Source of the DNA: Immundisolibacter cernigliae
GTDB lineage: Bacteria; Pseudomonadota; Gammaproteobacteria; Immundisolibacterales; Immundisolibacteraceae
Assembly (NCBI RefSeq): GCF_001697225.1
Contig: NZ_CP014671.1
Coordinates: 186,001 to 250,000 of the forward strand
DNA: 64,000 nucleotides
Reading direction: 5' to 3'
Shown here: one piece after another, positions 30,639 through 40,411 of the stretch
Position numbering within the stretch: position 1 is the stretch's first letter
Layout: each line of letters opens with the position of its first letter
The notes under the pieces: model-generated
Seen by the model: only the letters and a program-made list of their open reading frames with translations
Told to the model about the DNA's origin: nothing
Database searches by the model: none
Made by a program: the position numbers and the translations under genes

Positions 30639-31694
30639 ATGTCCGCAACTATCCCGGTCGACAAATGGCAATACACCACCGTCGTCGTGCGCGACTACCG
30701 GCAGGTGGTCACCAACTTCGCGCGCTTCTTCGGCATCGACCGCTGGGAAGTGATCCGCGTCGACGGCAAATACCTCAGCAATTCCATGTTCGAAGGCAAG
30801 GCCGCCCAGCACCGCTGGATATCCGTGTTCGGCCATAACGGTGAGCTGGGTATCGAACTGATCCAGCCCGTGGACGGCCCGTCCGGCTACCAGGCCATGC
30901 TCGACAGCGTCGGCGAGGGCATGTACGGCGTGGCCGCCAGCGTGTGCGAGCCCGCGCAGTTCGAAACGCTCAAGGCGGAGCTGGCCGCCCAGGGCATCGG
31001 CATCCGCCAGAGCGGCACCTTCTTCGACGCCGTCGACTACTACCAGCTCGACACCCGCGACGCGCTGTCGAACGTGATCATCGAAGTGCACTGCCCGCGC
31101 CGACCGGACTGGCGCAGCGCCATCAAGCCGGACGAAGTGCTGCACATGGACCTCAAGCACCTGGGGCCGAAGTTCCTGCCGACGCAGAAAATGCTGCACA
31201 TCGGCGTGGTCTGCAAGGACCGCAACCGCACCAAGGCCAACCTGCAGAACCTGTTCGGCATGCAGCGCTGGATCGAGTTCCAGATCGAATCCGGCGTGAG
31301 CATGGAAGAAACGACTTACTACGGCCAGCCCTGCTACCACGCCTACGACAACCACGTCGGGCGCGCGGGCGAACTGTGCTTCGAGCTGATCACCCCGCGC
31401 AGCGACAAGTGCGTCTACGACGAATTCCTGAAAGAGCGCGGCGAAGGCATGCACCACACCTTCCCCACCATCTGCTCGAAGGAAGAATTCGCCGCCGCCC
31501 TGCCGGAACTGGAAAAACACGGCATGCCCGTCATCCAGGGCGGCCGCATCGGCGACATGATGGAGTACTACTACATCGACACCCGCCGCTACCTGCCCGG
31601 CATTACGACCGAAGTCGTCATCCCGCTGCGGCCGGACTGGCTGTCGCTGTTCTTCCCGAATCCGGGCGATGCGTCGATTTTGATGGGGGATTGA
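30639..31694 (+). CDS. Tandem VOC-domain protein (dioxygenase/glyoxalase superfamily)
   Basis: This 351-residue protein has two VOC modules, the architecture of type I extradiol dioxygenases. The C-terminal module keeps a plausible metal triad (His in KMLHIGVVCKD, His in GMHHTFPTIC, Glu in TTEVVIPLRPDW). The N-terminal module has lost it (Tyr in KWQYTTVVVRD where His is usual, and no His at the second site). That matches extradiol enzymes, where only one module is catalytic. A GAGGAG site precedes the ATG. The context is dioxygenase locus B; the substrate is unknown. Confidence 0.82.
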   Translation: MSATIPVDKWQYTTVVVRDYRQVVTNFARFFGIDRWEVIRVDGKYLSNSMFEGKAAQHRWISVFGHNGELGIELIQPVDGPSGYQAMLDSVGEGMYGVAASVCEPAQFETLKAELAAQGIGIRQSGTFFDAVDYYQLDTRDALSNVIIEVHCPRRPDWRSAIKPDEVLHMDLKHLGPKFLPTQKMLHIGVVCKDRNRTKANLQNLFGMQRWIEFQIESGVSMEETTYYGQPCYHAYDNHVGRAGELCFELITPRSDKCVYDEFLKERGEGMHHTFPTICSKEEFAAALPELEKHGMPVIQGGRIGDMMEYYYIDTRRYLPGITTEVVIPLRPDWLSLFFPNPGDASILMGD

Positions 31695-31891
31695 GGCGGC
31701 TTTGGCAGGCGCATCCCCTCCCCCGCCCGTCCGCTACCGACCGCCACCTGCGATGCGGTGGTGCCCCTCGGCAGCGGTGTGCTAAAAAGCTTCAGTACAA
31801 GTAATTCCAAGGCCCAGGCCATGCCGCGCCAAGTTACACACCGGTCCATCCTCCAGATTCGGCTTGACTATAGCTCGGTGATCGTGTTCCG

Positions 31892-33559
31892 GTGAACGTA
31901 AACGAACTCCTTGCAGAAGCGAACCGGCTGGTCACAGGCGGCATGCGCAAGGCCGCCATCGACCTGTTGCTGGAGTACCTGGAAACCGACCCACACTCGT
32001 CAGTGGTGCTAAGTACGCTGGGGAGAGCATATCTCTTGGACCAACAGCTCGAGAAGGCCGTAGTCTACCTCCGAAAATCTCTTGAGGTTAGCCGGAGTGC
32101 TGGCCGCAAGGGATCAGCGGAATCGACGTATCAGCCTGATCACTTCGACGACGAAGACTTCGCCTATATCGAGTCGCAGACAGAACAAACAGACGAGATA
32201 GCGTACTCAATCACCGCCGATGCGGGCGCGCATGATAACAGCGTTCCGCAGCCGCCCTTGTCGATCGACGTTTCCAATGTTTCTGCTGTTCCACATTGCC
32301 ATCCGGGGAAAGATGGTTACACCGCATCCCATGAGGATGCCCACTCGGAAGCGACGACTGGCACAAATAGCGTCCATTCCACAGCTGCCGCGCTTCATGC
32401 TTACATAAAACCTGATGAGACCCTCCCGCTAGACTCTGCTCCTGCTGGCTCCGAAGAGTATGAGTCTGGAGCCGGCGAAGCTACGATCTTCACCGAGCAG
32501 CTCGATGAGACAGATGATAACGATCTCCGGCCGACATCTGTGGACAGATGGCACCAGCGGGAGGAGATTGGTGAGACCGATACTGACGATAGTGATGAAT
32601 TCGCAGATGACCCGGGATATTCGGGTCTTATGTCCCATTCGGATTCTTGGGGCAGAGCAGATCAGGTCTATGAAGGTGAACCCGATGAAAGCGAGTTTTC
32701 CCAAGAGGAAGCCGCTGACGATGAGGATATATTTATAGAACCGGATCGTTCAGGAGCGCTGGGCTCCATGGAGGAAGAACCATATGAATTAAATTGGGAT
32801 GATCTTGCGGATTTGGATGAGTTCAACGAGGAAGCGCAACGCGGGTTTGCTGACCCGCCTGTTGAAGATGATCTGATAACCAGAGAGAAGAGAGCGAGAC
32901 AGATCGCAGCGGAAGTGTTGGCGAGAACCTACTGGGCCATTGAGCATCTTCCGCTCCTCCAGCAGGTATTCGTCGAAAATGGCTGGTCGGCGGCCCGTGT
33001 CGCCGTCGAGCGGGAGATCGAAAATGGCATGCTCCCGGAGGAACTAGCCCTAGCAAGGAGGATCAAGCGCTTCTGGGGATGGAACGATCAGTTCTGGACC
33101 ACATTTCACAAGATAAGAACAAACAGCCCATATGCCCAAGCAGACGCCGCATACAAAAATATGAGCTGGGCGGAGGCGCTTAGAATTATTCGGTCCTTCC
33201 CCAATTTGCCTGACATCGAAGAGATCTATGCATTCATCGAAACAGAGTATGAGAGTTGGTACTACAACGATTCGCTCCGACGCACATTCAAGGCGTTCTT
33301 CAAATATCTGAAATATCGGACGGGATCGATGCGTGGAGCCTTGCCCGGGGATGTCCCATTTTCGTTTAACGTTATGACCGATTCGGAGTTCTCTTTTCTG
33401 CATAGCCTACTCATGCCGGAGAGCCAAACCTTGTCAACTCTTGGAATCAACATGGATAAGGTCTCACGACCAACTGAAGGAAGAATGAAGGTGAACCAGG
33501 AATATTTGGTCCTTGAATCACTGCCTCCTCCACCGAAGAACAAGGATTCAAAGGTATAA
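31892..33559 (+). CDS. TPR-like protein with acidic linker, partner of SNF2-type helicase
   Basis: I do not recognise this 555-residue protein as a named family. Residues 1-70 form TPR-like helices (LLAEANRLVTGGMRKAAIDL, VVLSTLGRAYLLDQQLEKAV). Residues 75-325 are low-complexity and very acidic (Asp/Glu/Ser-rich). Residues 330-545 form an alpha-helical domain with many aromatic residues (RRIKRFWGWNDQFWTTF, YESWYYNDSLRRTFKAFFKY). The start is a GTG with a weak ribosome site. Low G+C and codon use unlike the flanks suggest horizontal transfer. The helicase gene follows after about 140 bases on the same strand. Confidence 0.75.
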   Translation: MNVNELLAEANRLVTGGMRKAAIDLLLEYLETDPHSSVVLSTLGRAYLLDQQLEKAVVYLRKSLEVSRSAGRKGSAESTYQPDHFDDEDFAYIESQTEQTDEIAYSITADAGAHDNSVPQPPLSIDVSNVSAVPHCHPGKDGYTASHEDAHSEATTGTNSVHSTAAALHAYIKPDETLPLDSAPAGSEEYESGAGEATIFTEQLDETDDNDLRPTSVDRWHQREEIGETDTDDSDEFADDPGYSGLMSHSDSWGRADQVYEGEPDESEFSQEEAADDEDIFIEPDRSGALGSMEEEPYELNWDDLADLDEFNEEAQRGFADPPVEDDLITREKRARQIAAEVLARTYWAIEHLPLLQQVFVENGWSAARVAVEREIENGMLPEELALARRIKRFWGWNDQFWTTFHKIRTNSPYAQADAAYKNMSWAEALRIIRSFPNLPDIEEIYAFIETEYESWYYNDSLRRTFKAFFKYLKYRTGSMRGALPGDVPFSFNVMTDSEFSFLHSLLMPESQTLSTLGINMDKVSRPTEGRMKVNQEYLVLESLPPPPKNKDSKV

Positions 33560-33700
33560 GACATCCAGTAACGTCGAAAGCGGCCAACGCGGAGGACTAC
33601 GCATTCACATTTGGAAAGTCAGCCTAGTGACTAGTCGAGTGTTATCCGTCAGATTCAGAAATTTTCATAACGATCAACAGGAATGTGCGGGGTATCGCGA

Positions 33701-36547
33701 ATGTCTCAAAGTAGAGAACGGCTTCTGCCTGTGGGTGGTTGTGTCGTAAGTCGCATAATGCAGGATAACCGTATCCTACGGGGCCGGGTTCAGACTGCGG
33801 TTGACACCCGTTCTAGGATCGAAGTTACGGTCAAGTGGAACGGCAGTAATGGCACGAGCGTTCTTCCTCTGTCCGAAATCCGCAGTGGGTTCTGCCCGTT
33901 CATGGAGGTGCAAGACATTCCCAACTCCCGAACCCGTCAAACGCTCGGTGAAGGTGTCGTCCTCAAGACCCGTACCTTAGGGGGTAGGGATCAGGTGCTG
34001 GTCGATTTTCCCGAGGCTGGACGACAGGCTTGGCTGCCCTATGAGAACCTGCGCCAGATCAAGGGAGTCCGGCATCGATTCATTCTGGGGGACAAGGGGC
34101 CCAAGGACAGTGCGGAGCGGTTCAGGCTGAAGGCCCTCGCCCATGCACTAGAGATGTGGAACGAGAACACTGGGTCGCTCTCCCGTATGGAGATCGACCC
34201 TTTACCCCACCAGATCCACCTCGTACACCACATCCTCGCGTCTGGCAATCTCAACTGGCTAATCGCAGACGATGTTGGTCTCGGCAAGACCATCGAGACC
34301 GGGATGTTGCTTGCCGCCCTCAGACAACGTGGGAGTCTGCAGCGGGTGTTACTCGTAACTCCGGCGGGGCTTACGAAGCAGTGGCAGGAAGAACTTCACA
34401 ACAAGTTCCAAATGGGGGAATTTCAGATCTACGGAGAGGACTTCCATATCAATGAGCCTCGACACTGGAAGATGTATGACTATGTGATCGCTTCCATTGA
34501 TCGGCTCAAGAGTGAGGCGCATCTCCAATCTATTCAACAGGCGGGCACCTGGGATCTGGTGATCTTCGATGAAGCGCACCGTTTGAGCCGCCGTCAGTAC
34601 GGGATGACGTTGGATGCCTCCCAGCGGTTTCAGTTGGCGGCGAGCCTGCGGGGCAGCACGGATGCCATGGTGCTGCTCACCGCCACCCCCCACCAGGGTA
34701 TGCAGGACAAGTTCCAGGCACTTCTGGAACTCCTCCGTCCTGAGCACAAGGACAAGATCATAACCCTGGCGCTTAATCCAGAGATCATTGGTGATATGGT
34801 CTTCCGAAACAACAAGGCCGACGTAACTGATGCGGAGGGTAATTTTATCTTCAAGGGCAAGACGACCAAAGCGCTACGCGTTGCCGTCTCCGAAGCCGCA
34901 ATCGAGTTCGACAGGCGCCTTCAGGATTACCTGAGGCGGGGCTATGCCGCGGGCGCAGCGTTGGGCATAAAAGGCAATGCCATCGGTTTCGTGATGACCA
35001 TCTACCGAAAACTGGCGGCATCGAGTGTCGCAGCTATACATAGCGCGTTAATCAACCGGCGGGCGAGATTGGAAGGTGATGCTAAGAGCGGTTGCACCAT
35101 CACGGATCTGGATGAGCGCGATCAGCGCTTCCTTGGGGAATGGGAGGAGCAGTTGCAGACGGATGCAAAGCAGTTTTTCGAGGGGGAGCTCGAGCTGCTC
35201 GATGAACTCTTGGCGGAAGTGGAACAGCTTCGTATGGATGATCGCAAGCTTGAGCTTTTCATGGAAGCGCTCATCGACAGAGTTCTAGCCAATAATGGGG
35301 ATGAGAAGATCCTGATCTTCACCGAGTACAGAACCACGCAGAGTTACCTCAAGGAGGCGCTCGAAAGGCGGTTTGGAGCAGGTAGTGTCGAACTGATTAA
35401 TGGTTCAATGGCGCATCCCGCCCGACGTGAGTCCATTGCGCGGTTCGAAGAAGGCGCGCAGTTTCTGATCTCCACCGAGGCGGGCGGAGAAGGTATCAAC
35501 TTGCAACGTAAATGCCACATCATGGTCAACTACGACCTGCCATGGAACCCGATGCGCCTCGTCCAGCGTATTGGACGATTGTACCGGTACGGCCAGGATA
35601 AGCCCGTGGTGGTTTTCAATGTGCACTCCCCGGATACGGTGGACGAGCAGATTATGGAACTGATGTATGCGCGCATCGATCAGGTTGTCGATGACTTGGC
35701 GGATGTCAGCGATGAGTACAATGACCAGTTACGCGACGATATTCTTGGCGAGATTGCCGATCTCATGGATGTGAATCAGATTCTTGAGGAGGCGACAGTT
35801 GCCGGCATTCAGCGTACGCAGGCACGCATCGACGACGCGCTGGCCAAGGCCAAGGAATCTGCAATCAAACAACGGGAGCTCTTCGAGCACGCAGCCAGCT
35901 TCGACCCGGACGAAGCGCACCATGAACTGCGGATCAGCCAAGAGCACGCATCCGCCTTAGTTAGGGGCATGTTCCGGGCGTTGAACATCGAGATTGTGGA
36001 GAGCACACACAACGATCATGTTCTGCACATCCGTCTGTCAGAGTCTGTTCAGAAAGAACTCGGCGTCACAAGGAGCCGCTATGAGGTCACGCTGGATCGG
36101 GTACTTGCCACCAGCCGCCCCGGAACACACATGCTGGATCTCGAGTCCTTCCTGATGCAGTACCTGGTGCGTAAAGCCAAGAGTTATGACTTCCTGGGGC
36201 TTAGTGCCGTGATTCGTTCGGACAAAATGGGTGGTAAGACTGTTCTGACCAGCCTACTTCGCTGGCAGAACGATCAGGGGCAGAGACGGCGCCAGGAATT
36301 TACCGCCTATTTGGTGGGCGAGGGTGGTGAAATCAGCATCAATCCGGAAGCGTTCGCGGAGTGGTTGAAGCATCCTGCAGAGACGGGTGACGTCAGCACC
36401 GACCGTGAACAGAATGAAGCATGGTTCACGGCAGTCGAAGCGGCCGCGGACCAGCGGCTGGCCGAGGTTAGCAACCAAAATTTGCACCCCGAGAGCAATC
36501 ACTGGGTGGCCGGAGCCTGGGTAGACCCAATCATTGCTAAATTTTGA
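33701..36547 (+). CDS. SNF2/RapA-type superfamily 2 helicase
   Basis: This 948-residue protein has an N-terminal beta-rich region (about 20-110, KOW/Tudor-like by appearance). A two-lobe SNF2 ATPase follows: Walker A DDVGLGKTIETGM, DEAH box VIFDEAHRLSRRQYG, motif III LLTATPHQG, motif V STEAGGEGINLQ and motif VI QRIGRLYRYGQD. The C-terminal 300 residues hold a coiled coil and an unclassified domain. It resembles HepA/RapA and the DISARM DrmD helicase but has no methylase or DUF1998 neighbours. The start is uncertain: ATG at 33701 has a GGGG site, while 33683 and 33758 are alternatives. With the TPR gene it forms a probable two-gene system of unknown role. Confidence 0.88.
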   Translation: MSQSRERLLPVGGCVVSRIMQDNRILRGRVQTAVDTRSRIEVTVKWNGSNGTSVLPLSEIRSGFCPFMEVQDIPNSRTRQTLGEGVVLKTRTLGGRDQVLVDFPEAGRQAWLPYENLRQIKGVRHRFILGDKGPKDSAERFRLKALAHALEMWNENTGSLSRMEIDPLPHQIHLVHHILASGNLNWLIADDVGLGKTIETGMLLAALRQRGSLQRVLLVTPAGLTKQWQEELHNKFQMGEFQIYGEDFHINEPRHWKMYDYVIASIDRLKSEAHLQSIQQAGTWDLVIFDEAHRLSRRQYGMTLDASQRFQLAASLRGSTDAMVLLTATPHQGMQDKFQALLELLRPEHKDKIITLALNPEIIGDMVFRNNKADVTDAEGNFIFKGKTTKALRVAVSEAAIEFDRRLQDYLRRGYAAGAALGIKGNAIGFVMTIYRKLAASSVAAIHSALINRRARLEGDAKSGCTITDLDERDQRFLGEWEEQLQTDAKQFFEGELELLDELLAEVEQLRMDDRKLELFMEALIDRVLANNGDEKILIFTEYRTTQSYLKEALERRFGAGSVELINGSMAHPARRESIARFEEGAQFLISTEAGGEGINLQRKCHIMVNYDLPWNPMRLVQRIGRLYRYGQDKPVVVFNVHSPDTVDEQIMELMYARIDQVVDDLADVSDEYNDQLRDDILGEIADLMDVNQILEEATVAGIQRTQARIDDALAKAKESAIKQRELFEHAASFDPDEAHHELRISQEHASALVRGMFRALNIEIVESTHNDHVLHIRLSESVQKELGVTRSRYEVTLDRVLATSRPGTHMLDLESFLMQYLVRKAKSYDFLGLSAVIRSDKMGGKTVLTSLLRWQNDQGQRRRQEFTAYLVGEGGEISINPEAFAEWLKHPAETGDVSTDREQNEAWFTAVEAAADQRLAEVSNQNLHPESNHWVAGAWVDPIIAKF

Positions 36548-37145
36548 TTGGTCAGCGAGCTGCGGGTGGGCAAAGCGCAGCGTGTCCACCAAATTCCCCG
36601 CTACGGCTACTTGTTCCCCGCGGCTGAAAGAAGGGGCTCAACCTGGGGAAACCGGGGACAGACCACAGTTTTCCGACATGTGAGCGACAGCTTACTGGAT
36701 TCTGGCTCCGCAGACTTGCGCGGCCGCCCGCCTTCCGAAAAGCGGCGGACACCTGCGCCGCGAAGCCCTACCTGGGCTGGAATCGCCCGGGTAGCGCAGC
36801 TTCGCTGCGCGATGATCGCCCGGCATAGCCGGGCTCCTACGGTTTTCCGAAGGCCCGCGGAATCGGCGCTTACGGGCAGCCGGCTTGGCAACCCGTCGCT
36901 GCGCTGCAGGAAGCGAATGTTCAGCAAGCGTAGCCTGGATGGAGCGCAGCGGAATCCAGGGTGATGAGGCGACCGGTTTTCCCCGTATTGCGCTGCGCTG
37001 CATACGGGCTACCACGCTACCACGCTCAGTCGTTCGGCCCGAGGGCGGGCCTCCCACAGGCCCGGGCTCCGACGGCCCAGGCCATGTAGATACTGTTATC
37101 CGGCCGCCGGATGCAAGGCCGGAAACAGTATCTACACGATGGCAC
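36548..37145. repeat. REP-rich intergenic region
   Basis: About 600 bases without a supported gene are packed with short palindromic repeats. A GCGATGATCGCC...CTCCTAC element at 36809-36840 is identical to 41750-41781. Others include GTAGCCTGGATGGAGCGCAG near 36929, a CCCGTATTGCGCTGCGC palindrome near 36982, and a TTCGGCCCGAGGGCG block at 37033-37057 that recurs inverted at 53981-54005. Short frames here (for example 36548-36964) are spread across the repeats and show no family features. The region separates the helicase island from glpK. Confidence 0.75.
37085..37136. repeat. Long inverted repeat downstream of glpK
   Basis: TGTAGATACTGTT and AACAGTATCTACA form perfect 13-base arms around a 26-base centre that itself contains CCGGCC/GGCCGG. 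The stem lies 9 bases beyond the glpK stop. It could be a transcription terminator hairpin without a T-run or the ends of a tiny MITE. Only one copy occurs in the window. Confidence 0.6.
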
Positions 37146-38633
37146 TCAGGTCTCCCAGCCACGCGTGCGCGACACCGCCTCGCGCCAGCGCGCCAGGCGC
37201 GCGCCCGCCTCGTCGGCGGAAATGGCCGGCTCGTAGGTGCGTTCCGACTGCCAGTAGGCGGCAACCTCGGCCGCCGATCCCCACACGCCGGCGCGGATGC
37301 CGGCCAGATAGGCTGCACCCAGCGCGGTGGTCTCCAGGATGCGCGGCACCACCACCGGGATGCCCAGCAAATCGGCCTGAATCTGCATCAACAGCGCGTT
37401 GACCGCGGCACCGCCGTCGACGCGCATGGCCTCGATGCGCTGCCCGGCATCGGCACGCATGGCGTCGAGCAGATCGGCCGACTGGAAGGCGATGGCTTCC
37501 AGGGCGGCGCGGGCGATGTGCGCACGGTTGGCGCCGCGGGTGAGGCCGACCATCGCGCCACGCGCGCTGGCATCCCAGTACGGCGAGCCCAGCCCGGCGA
37601 AGGCCGGCACCAGGTACACGCCGGCGGTATCGGGCACGGAAGCCGCCAGCGTCTCCACCTCGGCCGAGCTGCGGATGATGCCCAGCCCGTCGCGCAGCCA
37701 CTGCACCACGGCGCCGGCCACGAAGATGCTGCCCTCGAGCGCGTAGCCGGGGACATCACCGGCGTGCGCCGTGGCGGTGGCCAGCAGACCGCTGGGCGAG
37801 GCCACCGGCGCATCGCCGGTGTGGATGAGCATGAAGCAACCGGTGCCGTAGGTGTTCTTGACCATGCCGGGCACCGTGCAGGCCTGCCCGAACAAGGCCG
37901 CCTGCTGATCGCCCGCCACGCCGCCGATACGCACCGGCGCGCCCAGCAGATCGGCCTGCGTGGTGCCGAAATCGTCGGCCGAGGCCAGCACCTCGGGCAA
38001 CAGGGCGCGCGGCACGCCCAGGTGGCCCAGCAGCTCGTCGTCCCAGCGGCGGTGGTGGATGTCGAACAGCAGCGTGCGCGAGGCATTGGTCACGTCGGTG
38101 ACGTGGGCGCGCCCCCCGGTCAGGCGCCAGATGAGGAAGCTGTCGACGGTGCCGAAGGCCAGTTCGCCGCGCTCGGCGCGTTCCCGCGCGCCGGGCACGT
38201 TGTCCAGCAGCCAGGCCAGCTTGGTGCCGGAAAAGTACGGGTCCAGCAGCAGACCGGTGCGCTGGCGAAACAGCGTCTCCAGGCCCTGCGCCTTGAGCGC
38301 CTCGCAGGCGGCGGCGGTGCGCCGGTCCTGCCAGACGATGGCGTTGGCCACCGGGCGACCGGTGGCGCGCTCCCACAGCACCACCGTCTCACGCTGGTTG
38401 GCGATGCCCAGCGCCAGCACCTGATCGGCGCGGACATCGGCCTTGGCCAGCACCTCGCGCGCGGTGTCCAGCTGCGACTGCCAGATCAGCTCGGGGTCGT
38501 GTTCCACCCAGCCCGGGCGCGGATAGTGCTGAGTGAATTCCTCTTGGGCGATGGCCACCAGGACGCCCTGGGTGTCGAACAGCGCCGCCCGCGAACTGGT
38601 CGTGCCCTGGTCCAGGGCCAACAGGTATGCCAT
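37146..38633 (-). CDS. glpK: Glycerol kinase
   Basis: GlpK phosphorylates glycerol to glycerol-3-phosphate. The 495-residue FGGY kinase starts [20 protein letters not shown]. It carries the FGGY signatures ([13 protein letters not shown] region and GRKVS-like [16 protein letters not shown]), [10 protein letters not shown] near residue 100, and [20 protein letters not shown] with the nucleotide site. A GAGG site precedes the ATG; the longer frame is not conserved. It lies 22 bases after glpD and is last in a glcF-like/glpD/glpK series. No glpF or glpR is nearby. Confidence 0.97.
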   Translation of the reverse strand: MAYLLALDQGTTSSRAALFDTQGVLVAIAQEEFTQHYPRPGWVEHDPELIWQSQLDTAREVLAKADVRADQVLALGIANQRETVVLWERATGRPVANAIVWQDRRTAAACEALKAQGLETLFRQRTGLLLDPYFSGTKLAWLLDNVPGARERAERGELAFGTVDSFLIWRLTGGRAHVTDVTNASRTLLFDIHHRRWDDELLGHLGVPRALLPEVLASADDFGTTQADLLGAPVRIGGVAGDQQAALFGQACTVPGMVKNTYGTGCFMLIHTGDAPVASPSGLLATATAHAGDVPGYALEGSIFVAGAVVQWLRDGLGIIRSSAEVETLAASVPDTAGVYLVPAFAGLGSPYWDASARGAMVGLTRGANRAHIARAALEAIAFQSADLLDAMRADAGQRIEAMRVDGGAAVNALLMQIQADLLGIPVVVPRILETTALGAAYLAGIRAGVWGSAAEVAAYWQSERTYEPAISADEAGARLARWREAVSRTRGWET

Positions 38634-38655
38634 TGCGTGCCTCCTCAGGTTCTCG

Positions 38656-40173
38656 TCAAACGGTTTTCGCGGCCTGCACGGCACCCACACCAACGCCGGC
38701 GAGCCAAACATCGAGCCGCGCCGCAGCATCCGGCGGCGCGCTCAGGCCCAGCCGGGTACGCCGCCACAGGATGTCCTCGGCGGTGCGGGCGAACTCCTCG
38801 CGCACCAGGTAATTCAGCTCGCAGGGATACAGGTCCGCGACCACCGGCGCGCCCAGCGCCGCAGCGCTGTCGATGCCGTCCAGGATTCGCAGCGCCCGTG
38901 TGCCGTAGCTGCCGGCCAGGCGCCGGGCCAGCGGCGGCGCCAGCCACGGCCGCTCGCGGCGCAGCCGGGCCTCGAACGCCGCCGGATCACCGTCCTCCAG
39001 GTCGCCGCCGGGCAGGGGCACGCCGGCGGTCCATGCCGCCCCGCCGCCCAGCAGCGGCGCGATGTGATCCACCGCCTGCTCCGCCAGCTTGCGGTAGGTG
39101 GTGAGCTTGCCGCCGAACACGGACAGCACCGCCGCGCCGGCCTGATCCAGATCCAGCCGGTAATCGCGCGTCACGCGGGCGGCGTTGCTGGTCGCGTCAT
39201 CCAGCAGCGGGCGGACGCCGGCAAAGGTCCAGACCACCTGCGCCGGCGTCACCGTGCGGGCCAGATAGCGGTTCACCGTGCCGCACAGGTAATCGATTTC
39301 CTCGGCCGAGATGGCCGCCTGTGCCGGATCGCCGTGATAGTCCACGTCGGTGGTGCCGATCAGGGTGAAGCGCTCCTCGAACGGCAGCGCGAACACCACC
39401 CGCCCGTCGGGGTTCTGGAACAGGTAGCCGAAGTCGTGATCGAACAGCCGCGGCAGCACGATGTGGCTGCCCTTGACCAGGCGCAGCGTGTGCCGGGCGG
39501 CGACGCCCAAGGGGCCGCCGAGCAGCGTGCCGACCCACGGCCCGGCGGCGTTGACCACCAGGCGCGCCTGCACGCTGCACGCGGCGCCATCGGCGGCGCG
39601 CAGGTCCAGCGACCAGGCGTCCGCCGTGCGACGGGCGCCGATCAGCGCCGTGCGGGTGGCGATGTGCGCCCCGCGCTCGCGCGCATCGACGGCGTTCAGC
39701 ACCACCAACCGCGCGTCCTGCACCCAGGCATCCGAATAGACGAAACCGCGCGAGAACGCCGGCCTGAGTCCGGCGCCGGCCGGATGACGGCGAAAATCCA
39801 CGCCGCCCGATCCGGGCAGACGCGCGCTACGCGCCAGGTGGTCGTACAGGAAAAGGCCCAGGCGGATCAGCCAGGCCGGTCGCTGGCCGGCGTCGTGCGG
39901 CATCACCACCCGCAGCGGACGGATGATGTGCGGCGCGGCCGCCAGCAGCACCTCGCGCTCCTGCAGGGCCTTGCGTACCAGGCCGAACTCGTAATGCTCC
40001 AGGTAGCGCAGCCCGCCGTGGATCATCTTGCTGCTGGCGCTCGAGGTATGCGCGGCCAGGTCGTGCTGTTCCACCAGCAGCACCGACAGACCGCGGCCGG
40101 CAGCATCACGGGCAATGCCGGCGCCGTTGATGCCGCCGCCGATCACCGCCAGGTCGAAGGTGGATTCCGTCAT
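38656..40173 (-). CDS. glpD: Glycerol-3-phosphate dehydrogenase (FAD, aerobic)
   Basis: GlpD oxidises glycerol-3-phosphate to dihydroxyacetone phosphate at the membrane and passes electrons to quinone. The 505-residue protein has the FAD dinucleotide motif [20 protein letters not shown] and the conserved [20 protein letters not shown]. Also present are GVRPLLDD and [19 protein letters not shown], and the C-terminal DAO_C domain. The ATG at 40173 fits the first FAD strand. It sits between the glcF-like gene and glpK, and the cotranscription makes a minimal glycerol catabolic unit. Confidence 0.96.
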   Translation of the reverse strand: MTESTFDLAVIGGGINGAGIARDAAGRGLSVLLVEQHDLAAHTSSASSKMIHGGLRYLEHYEFGLVRKALQEREVLLAAAPHIIRPLRVVMPHDAGQRPAWLIRLGLFLYDHLARSARLPGSGGVDFRRHPAGAGLRPAFSRGFVYSDAWVQDARLVVLNAVDARERGAHIATRTALIGARRTADAWSLDLRAADGAACSVQARLVVNAAGPWVGTLLGGPLGVAARHTLRLVKGSHIVLPRLFDHDFGYLFQNPDGRVVFALPFEERFTLIGTTDVDYHGDPAQAAISAEEIDYLCGTVNRYLARTVTPAQVVWTFAGVRPLLDDATSNAARVTRDYRLDLDQAGAAVLSVFGGKLTTYRKLAEQAVDHIAPLLGGGAAWTAGVPLPGGDLEDGDPAAFEARLRRERPWLAPPLARRLAGSYGTRALRILDGIDSAAALGAPVVADLYPCELNYLVREEFARTAEDILWRRTRLGLSAPPDAAARLDVWLAGVGVGAVQAAKTV

Positions 40174-40411
40174 GAGCCTGCGGGGATCCTCCGTGAAGCG
40201 CTGCGTCGGCACCGGGCCGGGCATGCGGCTGTCAGGCTGCCGGCAAACCGGCCGTCTGTCGACCCCCGCCCCGGTCGACCGAACGCCGGTGGACGACCCG
40301 ACGCTGACGCAGATCGGCTACCGGCTGATGGCCTTGGAAGTGAACGACATCGTGGCGGCGAAGGTCGGAAGTGCCCGCACGATTTGACAAGGCATGTCCA
40401 GCGGGAGCGCT

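Noticed and set aside
31892-36547. Assignment of the helicase locus to DISARM or Zorya
   Set aside because: The helicase resembles DrmD but drmA, drmB, drmC and a methylase are missing. ZorA, ZorB and ZorC are also missing, and the TPR protein is not a component I know from either.
40174-40411. Short frame ending IGYRLMALEVNDIVAAKVG between glcF and glpD
   Set aside because: It is short, has no ribosome site and no recognisable family; treated as intergenic.
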